Assembly: GCA_020881915.1 (NCBI GenBank)
Contig: JAJFPB010000007.1
Coordinates: 1,116,001 to 1,180,000, forward strand
Reading direction: 5' to 3'
DNA length: 64,000 bases
From: Paramyrothecium sp. XJ0827
Lineage: Eukaryota > Ascomycota > Sordariomycetes > Hypocreales > Stachybotryaceae
Of this stretch, positions 1-9,340 are shown one piece after another (position 1 is the first letter of the stretch; each line of letters starts with the position of its first letter). A program made the translations under genes and the position numbers. The notes under the pieces are model-generated. The model was not told the origin of the DNA and searched no databases. It saw only the letters and a program-made list of their open reading frames with translations.

Positions 1-1148
1 GAACACAGTCACCAGAACAGACTCGTCCTTCAGGTAAACCGCCACTGGACTGTGCTCAAGGGTGAAGCCGACCTGGAATATTGCAATGCCACAGGTCCCG
101 TCTGTCCATGAATGTAGCGTCTCACCGGACTGACAGTCGATGATCTTGACAGATCCTCCTGTGGTGCCGGCAATGGCATGACCCCCCTGAATCCTTATTG
201 TACTGATGGCGGTGCCATCGCCATCAGAGCCTGCCAGCTCCCGTGGGCTGGCGTCTATCGGGGACAAGGCCCACGATTTCACAGAGCCGTCTGCCCCGCC
301 TGAGATGAGAGCATCTCCAACTAGACGGAGATGCGATACGTTTTTAGCTTTGCTTCCGTGGCCCACGAATGTGGCCGTACAAGTTCTAAAGCAAGAGCAT
401 CGAGTTAGCCAAGAGATTGTCGACTGAGGTGAAGCGAAGACCTACCCAGTCTCGGAGTCCCATATGCGGATATCACCATCAGTGCTGCTGGTGGCAACCC
501 TCTTCCCGTCATATGCCACGCCATGAACATGACTCCGATGACCGTGAAGAATGTGCAAACACTCTCCTGTTTCAGCACGCCATACCCGGGCATCTGCATC
601 ATAGCTGCCGGATACAATCACGTCGCCGTGAACTTGGATGTTTCGGACCTCGGCAGTATGGCCGCGGAGAATGCTGCGTGACTCGAGTTGGCCGGCTACA
701 AGGGTCCAGAGTCGAATAGTACCGTCTCGCGAGCCGGAAACGACGGTGCCGTTTTCAAGGATGGCAAGGCAGCGTACAGCCGAATCGTGCGCTTTGAGCG
801 TGTTCAAGGTTGCTCTAATACTGTTCTTAGTCGTCTTTCGCGCATGATCCAGATTATAACTCGCCGATAGGGCTCTTACCGGGTCTTCAAGTCAAGAACA
901 TGGATTTCGCCATTCAAACTACCAAAGATAACGTTGCTGTCCCGGCAAGCAAGACTCCAAACGTCTTTCACTTGCGCGAGCACTTCGACGGACTCCGTTA
1001 CTAAGTCTAATCTGTAGACGCATCCACTTGCAGAGGCGAACAACAGAAAGCCATCACCAACATGCAACGCAGTGATAACAACGCGTTTCTCAGACAATAT
1101 CGTTGTAAAGGGTGCATCCCTCAGTGAAAGCTGGTTGCCTGAATCCAT
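1..1148 (-). CDS. Cdc4-like WD40-repeat protein, partial (C-terminus beyond left edge)
   Basis: Three exons are visible: 1148-880, 820-446 and 385-1 running off the window. The introns (821-879, 386-445) have GTAAGA and GTAGGT donors, and the second has a GCTAAC branch site. About 343 residues can be read. They form a run of WD40 blades with typical phrases such as VSGSRDGTIRLW, VSGSYDADARVW and DGDIRIWDSETG, closest in style to the Cdc4/SconB/Met30 substrate receptors of SCF ubiquitin ligases. The ATG at 1148 opens almost directly on the first blade, and no F-box is readable for about 400 nt upstream. The protein is therefore either an F-box-less derivative or its 5' exon has been lost. Role is inferred only: a protein-binding propeller, possibly recognising phosphopeptides. 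The conserved splice phases argue that it is spliced and functional. Confidence 0.7.
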
Positions 1149-1954
1149 GATATTGAGATATCTGTTGCAAGGGGTTTATGAAGTGTAGAAGAGACAGGAA
1201 AGACTTGAAAACTGATGTTAGCTCCTCGGTTACTTGTAATGGGAGTATTTGGCGCCCCTGGCATGCTCGCAACAACTCCATGGACTTTCGCTTGGAACAG
1301 CTTGGAATGACCTTGAATGATTCGGAATGACTTGGAATGACATCACGCAGATCCAAGTAACACGTTTCGATGTGTCAACCAACCACCCGTTGAACAGATG
1401 CGCGCGATCACGATGGAAATTGTCGATCCACGGAGCAGCTTCTCCGCGCGTGAGATTGGGGGCTGCTGACATCTGCGAGGTGCGCAAACAGACTTAAACG
1501 AGGCTCGCGATTCCGAAGTACAGTATCGATCAGGCAACGAGGCGGACGATCCGTAGACGTTGACACGCTGTGATGCAAGATACCGTCAAATGCCTCCCAG
1601 GAGAGATGCTAACGCCAAGTTGCCAAGGTACGCTCAGATGGTTCACCGGATAGAATGCATCAAGGGTATAGCTCCTAATACGGCATGAATGTCTGAGCAT
1701 GTAGACAATCATGTCTGACTACTCCGTAAATTATCTAACGGGAGCGGAATTGCAAGGTATAAAAAGGCCTCGTCCGTCCGTCCGATATGGTTCGCCTTTA
1801 GTATCAAGAACAGAATCTTCAGTCTCGGTCCTGCAAGCTTAACAGCAAGGTAAGCGTGAGCGTGTAAGCCCATTATAACGAAGCTTCTAACACGACGTCA
1901 ACCTGAGAAGATCAGCTAAAGAAGGAACAAGAACCTTTCACACAACCAGCAAAC
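1149..1954. other. Intergenic, with a short degenerate tandem repeat
   Basis: Divergent spacer between the WD40 gene and the small secreted-protein gene. At 1291-1342 a unit close to TTGGAATGAC repeats about five times, imperfectly. No coding segment is recognisable. Confidence 0.5.
1758..1765 (+). promoter_or_regulatory. TATA box of the 1955 secreted-protein gene
   Basis: TATAAAAA lies about 190 bp before the ATG at 1955. The distance implies a long 5' leader of roughly 150 nt. Confidence 0.45.
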
Positions 1955-2215
1955 ATGAGATTCTCTGCCGCAACAGTCATCATGTCCTTGAGCAGCGCCC
2001 TGCTCATCACCGGCATCGCTGCTCAGGAAATCAACTGCGCTGATGGCGCTAGCGAGGAGGCGTGCGAGACCAATTGCTCTTGCCTCTGCTGGGGCGAGAC
2101 CATGTTCTGCACCGGGGATGGCAATACATGCCCCCCAGGGGTCCTGCAGAATTGTGAGATTTACTGCACCTGCAGTAACACCAAGAAGGCACCTGCACTC
2201 GAGGCAAATGTGTGA
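1955..2215 (+). CDS. Small secreted cysteine-rich protein, 86 aa
   Basis: A single-exon gene with the context AACATGAG at the start. Residues 1-23 form a signal peptide with a hydrophobic core (LSSALLITGIAA) and a likely cut before QEINC. The mature part is only about 63 residues and has ten cysteines, including a dense CSCLC cluster and a closing CEIYCTC, so up to five disulphides are possible. I recognise no named domain. Size, secretion signal and cysteine density match fungal effector or apoplastic candidates, but this is a class resemblance only. It sits in a gene-poor stretch next to AT-rich DNA. Confidence 0.6.
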   Translation: MRFSAATVIMSLSSALLITGIAAQEINCADGASEEACETNCSCLCWGETMFCTGDGNTCPPGVLQNCEIYCTCSNTKKAPALEANV

Positions 2216-2639
2216 GTCGTGTGGATACGATTAAGGAGGTACAAGTCTGGACGGCAAGGGTGACAGGCCCTGGCTACGAACGAAGCCATCAGATCCGGTT
2301 TCCTTACGTAGACGTGTTTCAAACGAGAATCAAGCTTAGCTGGGGTTTTGTAGCATCGAAAGATAATATACCTCCAAGGCTCTTTAGACACTTCTTAAGA
2401 ATTTAAATAAGAAGAAATTGATTATAAGTAAATTACTTGTCCTAGGTAATAGTCCAGTCTTAAGGGCTAATAAGTTACAGGCTTTAGGATAAGTAACTTC
2501 TAAAAAGTTCAAGATAATTATAAGATTCAATATTAATAAAAGTATAAAGTTAATCTAGCTTCCCTAATCCATGTAATCAGCTAGGGTATAGGAGCAAGTT
2601 ATGTTATTTCCCCCCAGTCCCTAAACTGAACTCCTGAGA
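2216..2639. other. AT-rich spacer
   Basis: The part around 2395-2570 is strongly A+T rich, with repeated TAATTA/TAAGT-like runs. No coding sense is visible. It could be old repeat-induced-mutation debris, but no parent repeat is in the window. Confidence 0.4.
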
Positions 2640-3500
2640 TTAGCCCGAGTTCGGGAAGCCCATTCCAACCAGAATGGCGGGCTCTTCGATACTATGATGA
2701 GCATAGCTGAGGATCCCAATCGCGCCAGGCTCCATCATCATTGTGAATTCGAAGTCCATGGGGTATTTGAGCCATCTCTTGACAAATGCGCGGAGAATGT
2801 GGCCATGTGCAACCTGCAGGTAGACATAACCGATGAGAAAAAAAGGGATGGTAACTGGGACACAAGATAGACTTACCACTAAAACATCTGGAGCTGGACC
2901 ACCATGCATGAATGGTTCCTGAATTTGCGTGATGTGGCCGATGAGCTTGTCAAGTCTCTTCTGGACCTCGCCCGGCGTCCTGGATGATGGTTTTAGTCAT
3001 AGTGCTTTCCCGAAGTGCAAGATGAACCCACTCTCCGTTCTCGCATCCTTCGGTCCAGATGTTCCACTTGCCTAAGCCTTGCGACTCCCTCCTGGCCTTG
3101 ATGTCTTTTGGAGTAAGCCCTTCGTATGCACCATAGTCCCACTCGGTAATATCCCCAGTGATGGTGATCTTCTGCTCACTCTCCAACTTGCCCTTCCACT
3201 CGGTATCGAGGAGCAGTTCAAGTGTGTCGACAGCCCTATTCCGGGGGCTGCAGAAGACGTGTGCAAGCTTGGAGGGATCGATGAGTTTGCCGGGTCCGAC
3301 CAGCATCTTCCCTGTGCCACGGGATTGCTTGATGCCATTTTCTGTAAGCGGCACCTCAGCGTTGCCAGTGCATTGGCCAGAAATGGTCCACTCGGTCTCC
3401 CCTGGTGATGCATTAGCTTGCGTGAGTTGTGCATTGGGACTTCTGCCTGACCGTGGCGGGCAATGAACACTCTAGGAGTGGTAGCGTTCTGATCAGACAT
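2640..3500 (-). CDS. SHB17-like histidine phosphatase (sedoheptulose-1,7-bisphosphatase type)
   Basis: Four exons: 3500-3452, 3401-3032, 2979-2877 and 2813-2640, giving 231 aa. Frame breaks seen in a plain ORF scan are explained by introns of 50, 52 and 63 nt. The first splits the catalytic motif: CAC-G joins GG-GAG to restore RHGETEWT. Further family marks are the second histidine in VAHGHILRAF, the phrase WDYGAYEG, and WNIWTEGCENGE. The C-terminal GILSYAHHSIEEPA matches yeast Shb17 closely. Shb17 dephosphorylates sedoheptulose-1,7-bisphosphate, driving the non-oxidative pentose pathway toward ribose in the cytosol. Substrate assignment is by family. The GQCTGNAEVPLT segment is slightly divergent from the usual GxYTGxTxLPLT. 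Confidence 0.8.
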
Positions 3501-4128
3501 GTTATAGTCTGGAATGAATGGTCGAATGAGAGAATGTGCGAGGCTAGGACAGATCCAAAGGCTGAATGTGTTGGTGTCGTCGTGGAGCGTGTTCGCGAAA
3601 GTGAGAAGTGAGAAGTGGGTGTTGGGTGGTGGGTTTGAGGGCGAAGGTGCTTAGAGGGTTCGCCATAGGCTGCGGAAGCGCGTAACAGTGCCAGAAAATG
3701 CCGCCGGAACAGGTTCACCGCTTGTGTCCACTTTGCACCCAAGCTCTTCGGCCCCCTTTTTATTGAAGGAAAAAAAAAAAAGATCTTGACCGTCTTTGGC
3801 AAGACTGATGACAACCTTGAGACTGCGCCGTATCAGAGGCGCGATCGCGGCTGGTAAATCTGGAAGGAGTTCGAAGTTTGTCCCGAAGTATACATTGAGT
3901 TGAACCCTTAACTTACTTTACCTTAGCCAAGAGCTCTGTATCTTTAAGCATCCTTGCAGGCCATATTAGCGCCAATCGCATACGTTAGGTCCCCGTAACG
4001 AAAGGTGTGAGAGATGAATGAGTTGCTTATTAGATTAAGTCTATGAGTAGGGGGAGGCTACGATATATATCTATATTCCCAGCCACCTAATAGAGCGGAC
4101 CCCGTATTCTAACGCCCCGGTGGTCAGT
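3501..4128. other. Intergenic region holding a short gene relic
   Basis: Apart from a poly-A run at about 3769 and the duplicated fragment at 3933-4000 (listed separately), nothing interpretable is seen. Confidence 0.4.
3933..4000 (+). repeat. 67-bp degenerate copy of part of the 12948 membrane-protein gene
   Basis: This stretch aligns with 13273-13338 in the same orientation. Long shared runs include GTATCTTTAAGCAT and TTAGCGCCAAT, and about ten differences include small indels that break the reading frame. Neither flank is similar, so this is a fragment and not a whole copy. Confidence 0.7.
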
Positions 4129-5265
4129 TCAGGGATTCAACCGTCTCGGTGCCCTTCTCCAAGAAGTCGTATGATGTGGCACTGTATTTCGGTGCACGAG
4201 TTCCTCTCCTCTTTCCCTGGCCCATTCCTCGTATCCACCGGGGAACTTGGCGATCAATAATCTCATTGTCTCTTTAGCCCTAGATTTTAATTAGCTTTCG
4301 CCCAAGCGAGCGCAGGCAATGCGAGCTCATACATTTCCCTGTAGCGTAGGTTGCCTGAGAAGAGGGCAGAGCTTTTCAGGTCTCAGCGCCTGTACCCAAG
4401 TTAGCCTTTTGTCCAGTCATTGGCATTTGGAGGACTTCTTACAGGTAGTAAATCATGTTTCGGTCGTCTTGGTCTTCCTCAGGTGCGGAAATGGAAAGTA
4501 ATCGAAGTAGGCCTTCATGTACTGTTTTTCAATGAGATGCCGAATCGGTCGCCAGGCGGCCATTTCCACTATTTTATATCAGTTCCCGGTTGTTGGCGTC
4601 TCCTCAAATCTCTTCGGCCGCTTACTCTCATTATGAGCATACAGACAAGCACCATCGTAGATAATGGGGAGATTGGTGTCCATGTTGGTCGAGCAATTTC
4701 CAGCCCATAAATCTCCGTGAATAAGCCGCGGCTGTAGATGCCGGCCACTGGTTTCCATTGGACGAAGTAGTCGTGGGATTACCTTCTTAAAGATGCCATC
4801 CGTCAATTCCCGCATTTCGTCATCAGGTCCTTGAGATTTTCCCTCAGCGTATACGAACCACTTCATGGAATGGTGGAATGACTCCTCCCAGATATCGTGC
4901 CACTTTTTGTATCGGGGGATGGTTCCCCAAAATGTCTGCACAGGGAACCCAAATTTGCCATCTGGTGAGATGCCTTCAAGATGCAACTGAGCGAGTGTTC
5001 GGCAAAACGACTGAATCTCAGGTACATCGTCTGTTATATTCACGAATTCACAGATGAAGAAGTGAATATCTGGATCCGCTGCATAAGATCCACAACCGAT
5101 TGGTGTTGGGACGAATGTTGGAAGAACGTTAAAATATTCCACTTCGAAATTTTGGGCCTCCTTTATCGATCAATCCAGTTGAACCTGGAATTCAAGGCCT
5201 TGTATTCAGCGGAGATGGCGAAAATCTGCTAGATGTCCGGGCTTCGCACGGCTTAGTTTGGGGCA
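4129..5265 (-). pseudogene. Decayed fructosamine/ketosamine-3-kinase gene
   Basis: The best-preserved block (5142-4632) carries the family hallmarks: FVPTPIGCG, HFFICEFVNI, LAQLHLEGISPDGKFGF, and the aminoglycoside-kinase-like catalytic motif RLIHGDLWAGNC followed by IIYDGACLYAHNE. Downstream exons can be followed through three intron-like gaps with good donors (GTAAGC, GTAAGA, GTATGA) to WRPIRHLIEKQYMKAYF, EEDQDDRN, SSALFSGNLRYRE and AKFPGGYEEWARE. Two lesions are clear: a one-base loss near 4457 before the EEDQDD stretch, and an in-frame TGA at about 4383 where the family has tyrosine. The N-terminal part (GHLADF, AEYKALNS) also cannot be joined in frame. Intact relatives phosphorylate sugar-derived lysine adducts to repair glycated protein. 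Sequencing errors are an alternative for a single lesion but not easily for all. Confidence 0.65.
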
Positions 5266-5630
5266 TGACGGTTCCGGTCCGCAACCGTCACGACCTACCT
5301 GTTGTCAAAACGGGGGCACAGGATGCCGAGTTCAAGCCAGTCAAAGACACCGTGCTGATTTACTTCGATTGCTCTTCACGAAAATGGAGAAAGGTTCTGC
5401 TGTGGCAAAGAAGATGGCGCTGCTTATCTGTTCGATGTGGACTCTGGCCTTCCCATTTCGACGTTGTTCAGCCATGCTAGTGAAGCAGTGATCATCTCCA
5501 TCAAATACGACGTTCAAAGTAGCTCCATAACTAATGTTGATACTAGTAGCAGAATTACTGAGCTCCCAAACCAAGGGTATGGCTGTTTCCACCGCATTGT
5601 CCGACCACAGAGCAGAATTAGCACTTGAAT
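5258..5630 (+). pseudogene. Relic of a NACHT-WD40 (STAND/NLR-like) protein, WD40 end
   Basis: At 5385-5570 one frame reads FCCGKEDGAAYLFDVDSG, then LFSHASEAVIISI and NVDTSSRI. This matches the recurrent module of fungal NACHT-WD40 proteins (FxCGKEDGxVxxYD, LFSHAxGVxIVSL, SxDSSSR). The sense then shifts between frames, upstream pieces such as FKPVKDTVLI sit in another frame, and no NACHT domain is found nearby. It is a small C-terminal remnant. Intact relatives act in non-self recognition and cell-death signalling. Confidence 0.55.
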
Positions 5631-6260
5631 AAGTCATTTACTGACCTGATTTGGGCCGGCTACTCTTGTGCTCGGCGGTTGATGGAATTTGGAGGGATGC
5701 TGGACATATCGTGCATCTGGTGAGAAACAAAGGGCATAGGAACCGGCAGCAGAATTCAGCCTCACTTGTTGTGAGACGTCGTCAAGCCCTGTGTGAGTTT
5801 GACAAACGTCTTGGCAACCAGTATGAAAGCGCGAGATCGGATCCGACAGCAAAAAAGGCCGAAGCATTTAGCGGGTGTTGATCGGCCGATTGGGCTCCCT
5901 CCTCAGCTCTTGTCTCGGTTCACTCGGTCCAGTGACCGGACGTGACGAGCATTACACACCGTTTTCAGCCCAGGGATCCTAGATGCGGAGTCTGGTAACT
6001 ATATCCCCAAGCGTTAGGCTGCATGCCGAATTGAGACCTCGTATAATTAATACTCCCTAAAGTTTGTCTTGAACGCTAGCCAAAGCCAATCCTTGGCTTA
6101 CGCTCATCCGGGTGCACCGGTGACATGTAGCGTAAATTTTGTTCCTCAGGATCCAATAGCTTCCATCGGAGCATATATAGAACCTGCTTGTGCTTGTTGA
6201 AATCCAAAATTTGTACATCAACCTACTGATACTAGCTTCACTCTTCACTTGACAACCAAA
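5631..6260. other. Intergenic, with TATA element for the next gene
   Basis: No coding sense is recognised. TATATA at 6174-6179 lies about 85 bp before the ATG at 6261 and is the likely core promoter of the secreted-protein gene. Confidence 0.4.
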
Positions 6261-6662
6261 ATGCGCTCTTACGGTTTCATCCTTGCTGCTCTTGCAGCAT
6301 GCCTCAGCGTCAGTGCCGCTCCGTAAGTAACCACGCTTGAGTTGTTGCTAGCGCTGCTGATCAAGGCTAACTTGGGAATTAGAGTTGAGAGTGAGGCTGT
6401 TGTCCCAGCTCACTTCGCATGCACTCAAGACAGCGACTGCGTCGAGCGCAATGTGGGCAACTGCTGTGGCTACTATCCAATGTGCGCCAACGCGGATGCC
6501 GTGCTTCCTCCGGCGTGTCCTGACGGTGGTTTCGGTGTCTGCGGTTGGCCTTCGATTGATTCGTGTAAATGCGGCAGTCTAGGCGGCTGCGTATCGCTGC
6601 AAGGGGGCACTCCTGTCCACGGGGGTCAGTATGATGAACCGGTCTTGGCATCTGGGCGTTAG
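6261..6662 (+). CDS. Small secreted cysteine-rich protein, 113 aa
   Basis: Two exons, 6261-6322 and 6383-6662. The intron has a GTAAGT donor and a GCTAAC branch site, and it splits a proline codon right after the signal peptide (MRSYGFILAALAACLSVSAA). The mature protein holds ten cysteines in the pattern CTQDSDCV, then NCCGYYPMC, AC, VCG and SCKCGSLGGC. I have the impression that the CTxDSDCVxxxxGNCCGYYPxC block recurs in uncharacterised fungal secreted proteins, but it carries no functional name that I know. An apoplastic or effector-like role is possible but unproven. The intron placed just behind the signal peptide is common for fungal secreted genes. Confidence 0.7.
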
Positions 6663-6841
6663 GGCAGTGTCAGTGGATAGTTTGACGGGATCTAAACATA
6701 AGAGTGGCTGAGGTCATAGGAAGGTTGATTTGATATCGATTGTTGAAAATTGGAACGACGTCAATGGACCCTAGAAGGAATAGCTTGTTTGATTGCTCCC
6801 TAGCATGCATTGAATAATGCTTTCAAAGCTAAACGAAAATA

Positions 6842-7363
6842 CTAGTCCGCCCGCTTTATAGCTGCTTCCGTGCTCTCTTCGACCGCTTTCTTACGCTCAA
6901 ATGCCTTGAACACCAAAGCTCTCATAGCCTGAGCAGCGTTACTATCAACGAATTCCACTACTTGGACAATTCGATCCCCACTCGAACTTAAAGTGAACAC
7001 AAACATGTATTCTCCTTTTGATATCCACGCGTCGTCCTCGCCGTTCTTGATGTGCGGGTGGAAGTCAGCTTCGCTGTCCGCCCACACAGTGATCTGATTG
7101 GCGCTAGCGTTGGGCCATGTTTGCTTGATGCGGATGGGATAGCTTCTCAGGGCTGCGCGAAGTGCCCCAAAGCGGGAGACAAACTCTTCGCGGGCGACCG
7201 GAGGGCCTAAGCCGGCAGAAGAGGGAGCGAAAACGTGAGTATATCCCTCACTTAAAACGGAAGACAACAGTCCCGGATCAAGCTTAGAGATGGCGTCCAA
7301 GTAGGTTGTCGCAGTTGCAGTGAGGGATGGGTTTGTGGACCGAAGCTGAGTTTGAGCTTCCAT
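6842..7363 (-). CDS. SnoaL/NTF2-like fold protein, 173 aa
   Basis: A single-exon gene with ATG at 7363. The order of elements fits the small SnoaL/DUF4440-type alpha+beta barrel: an N-terminal helix ATTYLDAISKLDPGLL, a SEGYTHVFAPSS segment, a helix starting with REEFVSRFGALRAAL, then strands ending in YMFVFTLSSSGDRIVQVVEF and a final VDSNAAQAMRAL. Members include polyketide cyclases, steroid isomerases and many proteins of unknown use. No catalytic Asp-His pair can be assigned with confidence, and no backbone biosynthetic gene is adjacent, so a pathway cannot be named. The tail is unusually charged (KAFERKKAVEESTEAAIKR). Confidence 0.6.
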   Translation of the reverse strand: MEAQTQLRSTNPSLTATATTYLDAISKLDPGLLSSVLSEGYTHVFAPSSAGLGPPVAREEFVSRFGALRAALRSYPIRIKQTWPNASANQITVWADSEADFHPHIKNGEDDAWISKGEYMFVFTLSSSGDRIVQVVEFVDSNAAQAMRALVFKAFERKKAVEESTEAAIKRAD

Positions 7364-7967
7364 GGTTAAGAGAGCCTTGAGCTGAATATTTATCAGACAT
7401 GCGGAATGTTGCTGGTTCAGGAACCGCGAATGGAATGGGGGGTTGCAAAACCGGGACAGTCACCTGACGCCCCGCAAGGAATGTTGGACCAACGACCAAT
7501 CCTGTGGCGAGTGCCTGGAATCACTGGGAAAAATTGTTTCATGATTCCATTTGGCTCCTGAGCACAAAGGACGGAGACCTATCGTTATTAGGTACTAATT
7601 GATTATCTTGGCGCCGAGGGCACATCAGTCATAAAGTGTCGAGAAGACCATTACAGGCAGCCTAGTGTGACTATAGCCTACTGATATGAGATTAAGCTGC
7701 CTTTGATGAGATTTTCTGCATGCTCTGCCACACCATATACAGTGGATTGCGGTTTGGCACAAGGTGATCACGCTGGCGTCGCGTGCCCGCCAGGTTCCTG
7801 GTGCCGTATACACGCAGCAACGAGTCGACCACGCCGCTCATCTCGCGTGGGAGCATAGCTACATTGTTTAGCTCTGTATTTCAACGAGATGCTTCGCGAT
7901 TGAAGCAATTGCCGAAAATGCGAGAGCATTAAATGATGCAAGCCAGCCAACTAGCTTCATTCCGAAA
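7364..7967. other. Intergenic
   Basis: No coding or repeat structure is recognised between the SnoaL-like gene and the MFS relic. Confidence 0.4.
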
Positions 7968-8162
7968 TTGAGGGATGAGATGAGCCCAGCTACCGTGGAA
8001 AGCCTTGTTGATGTATACCGGAAGTCATCCTCGCCCATTTGGATTTTCATGACCTGCTGTACTGGTCTTGGGTTGGCGATAACATCGCTGATCAAGGAGC
8101 TCAGCCTGCACAACGATAAATCTTCGCAAGAATACGATCGGAAACTTGCTGTAATAAATTAA
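7968..8162 (+). pseudogene. C-terminal fragment of a DHA2-type MFS transporter
   Basis: The frame reads VESLVDVYRKSSSPIWIF, TCCTGLGLAITSLIKELSL and SSQEYDRK, then stop. This is how the last membrane helix and cytoplasmic tail of fungal 14-helix drug transporters end (VYRKSLxxIWxFxTxCxGLGxxxSLxIKExSL). There is no upstream continuation of the other helices in any frame, so only the tail survives. An alternative is a small independent membrane protein, but the match to a transporter tail is specific. Confidence 0.45.
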
Positions 8163-8253
8163 TCCAAGCAAGAGACTCAAAGGCAAGGCTAGATCCACGG
8201 CCCTTGCGAAATACACCCAGTTCCACCTTTGGCTTCATTTTCCTGCCGTTTGG

Positions 8254-9340
8254 TCACTCGGTCTGACGCTTTGTGCCGAAGTGGCCGTGCTGCCTCCCGA
8301 ATTTCCGAACCTTTCGATCCATATCCCAACGAACAAAGATCAAAATGAGTAAACCAATACAGCCCATGATCCAATCAACCAGAGTGCGGAATAGTCCTCC
8401 TCTCTTGCTAGCTCCAAAGGTGGTTGACAGAACAAACCGCGTTAGAATATCGCTTGTGACGAGTTCATGGCCACTCTCGAGACCCTGGATACTTTTTCGA
8501 GCCACAGCCTCGGCAGACTGGCCTTCATCAGTCTCCTCAAGCATCTTAGTGACATCAGGTTTGACAAGGTTCTCATTCTCATAAGCCTCCGTGTGAATAG
8601 TGGCGGGAAAGATGGTGTGGACTTTGATAGAAGGACCTGATGGATTTGCTGCGGCATAGAGGTGTAGTTCCTGCGACAGAGAGTCGGACAGAGCCCTGAC
8701 GCCGGCTTTGGCAGGAGCATAAGACGTGTATCCAACCATTGCATATAGAGCCTGAAAGGAAGAAGTAAAGATGAGATGTCTTGTGGCAATCGTCCTCGAT
8801 TTTGTCGCCACCTCTCCCGGCGGTTTGGCCATCTGTCCTACCCACGCCTTCAATGCTGCGTGGGCTATGTACGCGTTGGACCAGTAGTTGATTTCCATCT
8901 GTGCTCGTAATTCCGAAATATCGGTCTCGATAAACAGGTGGGGATATGACGCACCGACGAAAGACCACACAACATCAGGTGGCAGACCGGAGTTCCACTC
9001 AGATGTCTGTGATATAACCTGAACACAGGTCTCAGCATTCGTTAGGTCTGCGGATATGAAATGGAAGCGCTGAGTCTCTGGTGACTGCGCTGCTGCCTTT
9101 AGAGAATTGAGGCCATCACGAAGCCTTTGTACGTCTCGAGCCACGATCATGACATTGGCCCCTTTCGCGGCCAATTGTCGCGCAGCTTCAAGACCGGTAC
9201 CCCGGGAAGCCCCTGTAATCAGGAAAGTCTGACAAGTCAGTTCGCGCCCAAAGTGAAAGCTGCTTCTTACATGAGGTCGACAGATTTATACATACTCGTC
9301 CTTGAACAGGAAACTGGTTCCTTGAGAGTGCGCTCCCCAT
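8254..9340 (-). CDS. 3-ketodihydrosphingosine reductase-like SDR (Tsc10/KSR type)
   Basis: Two exons, 9340-9296 and 9228-8254 (339 aa). The 67-nt intron falls just before the NADPH-binding motif and restores TFLITGASRGTG. Catalytic residues appear as the serine in FTSSFQALYAMVGY and the Y-x-x-x-K in YTSYAPAKAG. The family-typical DVVWSFVGASYPHLF and the long C-terminal membrane helix (WIMGCIGLLILIFVRWDMDR) support Tsc10, the ER enzyme that reduces 3-ketodihydrosphingosine in the second step of sphingolipid synthesis. The FVGASYP segment departs from the usual CAGxSxP, so this may be a paralogue with an altered substrate and not the essential copy. Confidence 0.72.

Noticed and set aside
3341..3460. 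Apparent frameshift inside the catalytic RHG motif of the SHB17-like gene
   Set aside because: A 50-nt intron with a GCTAAT branch site and a CAG acceptor restores RHGETEWT exactly; the gene is intact.
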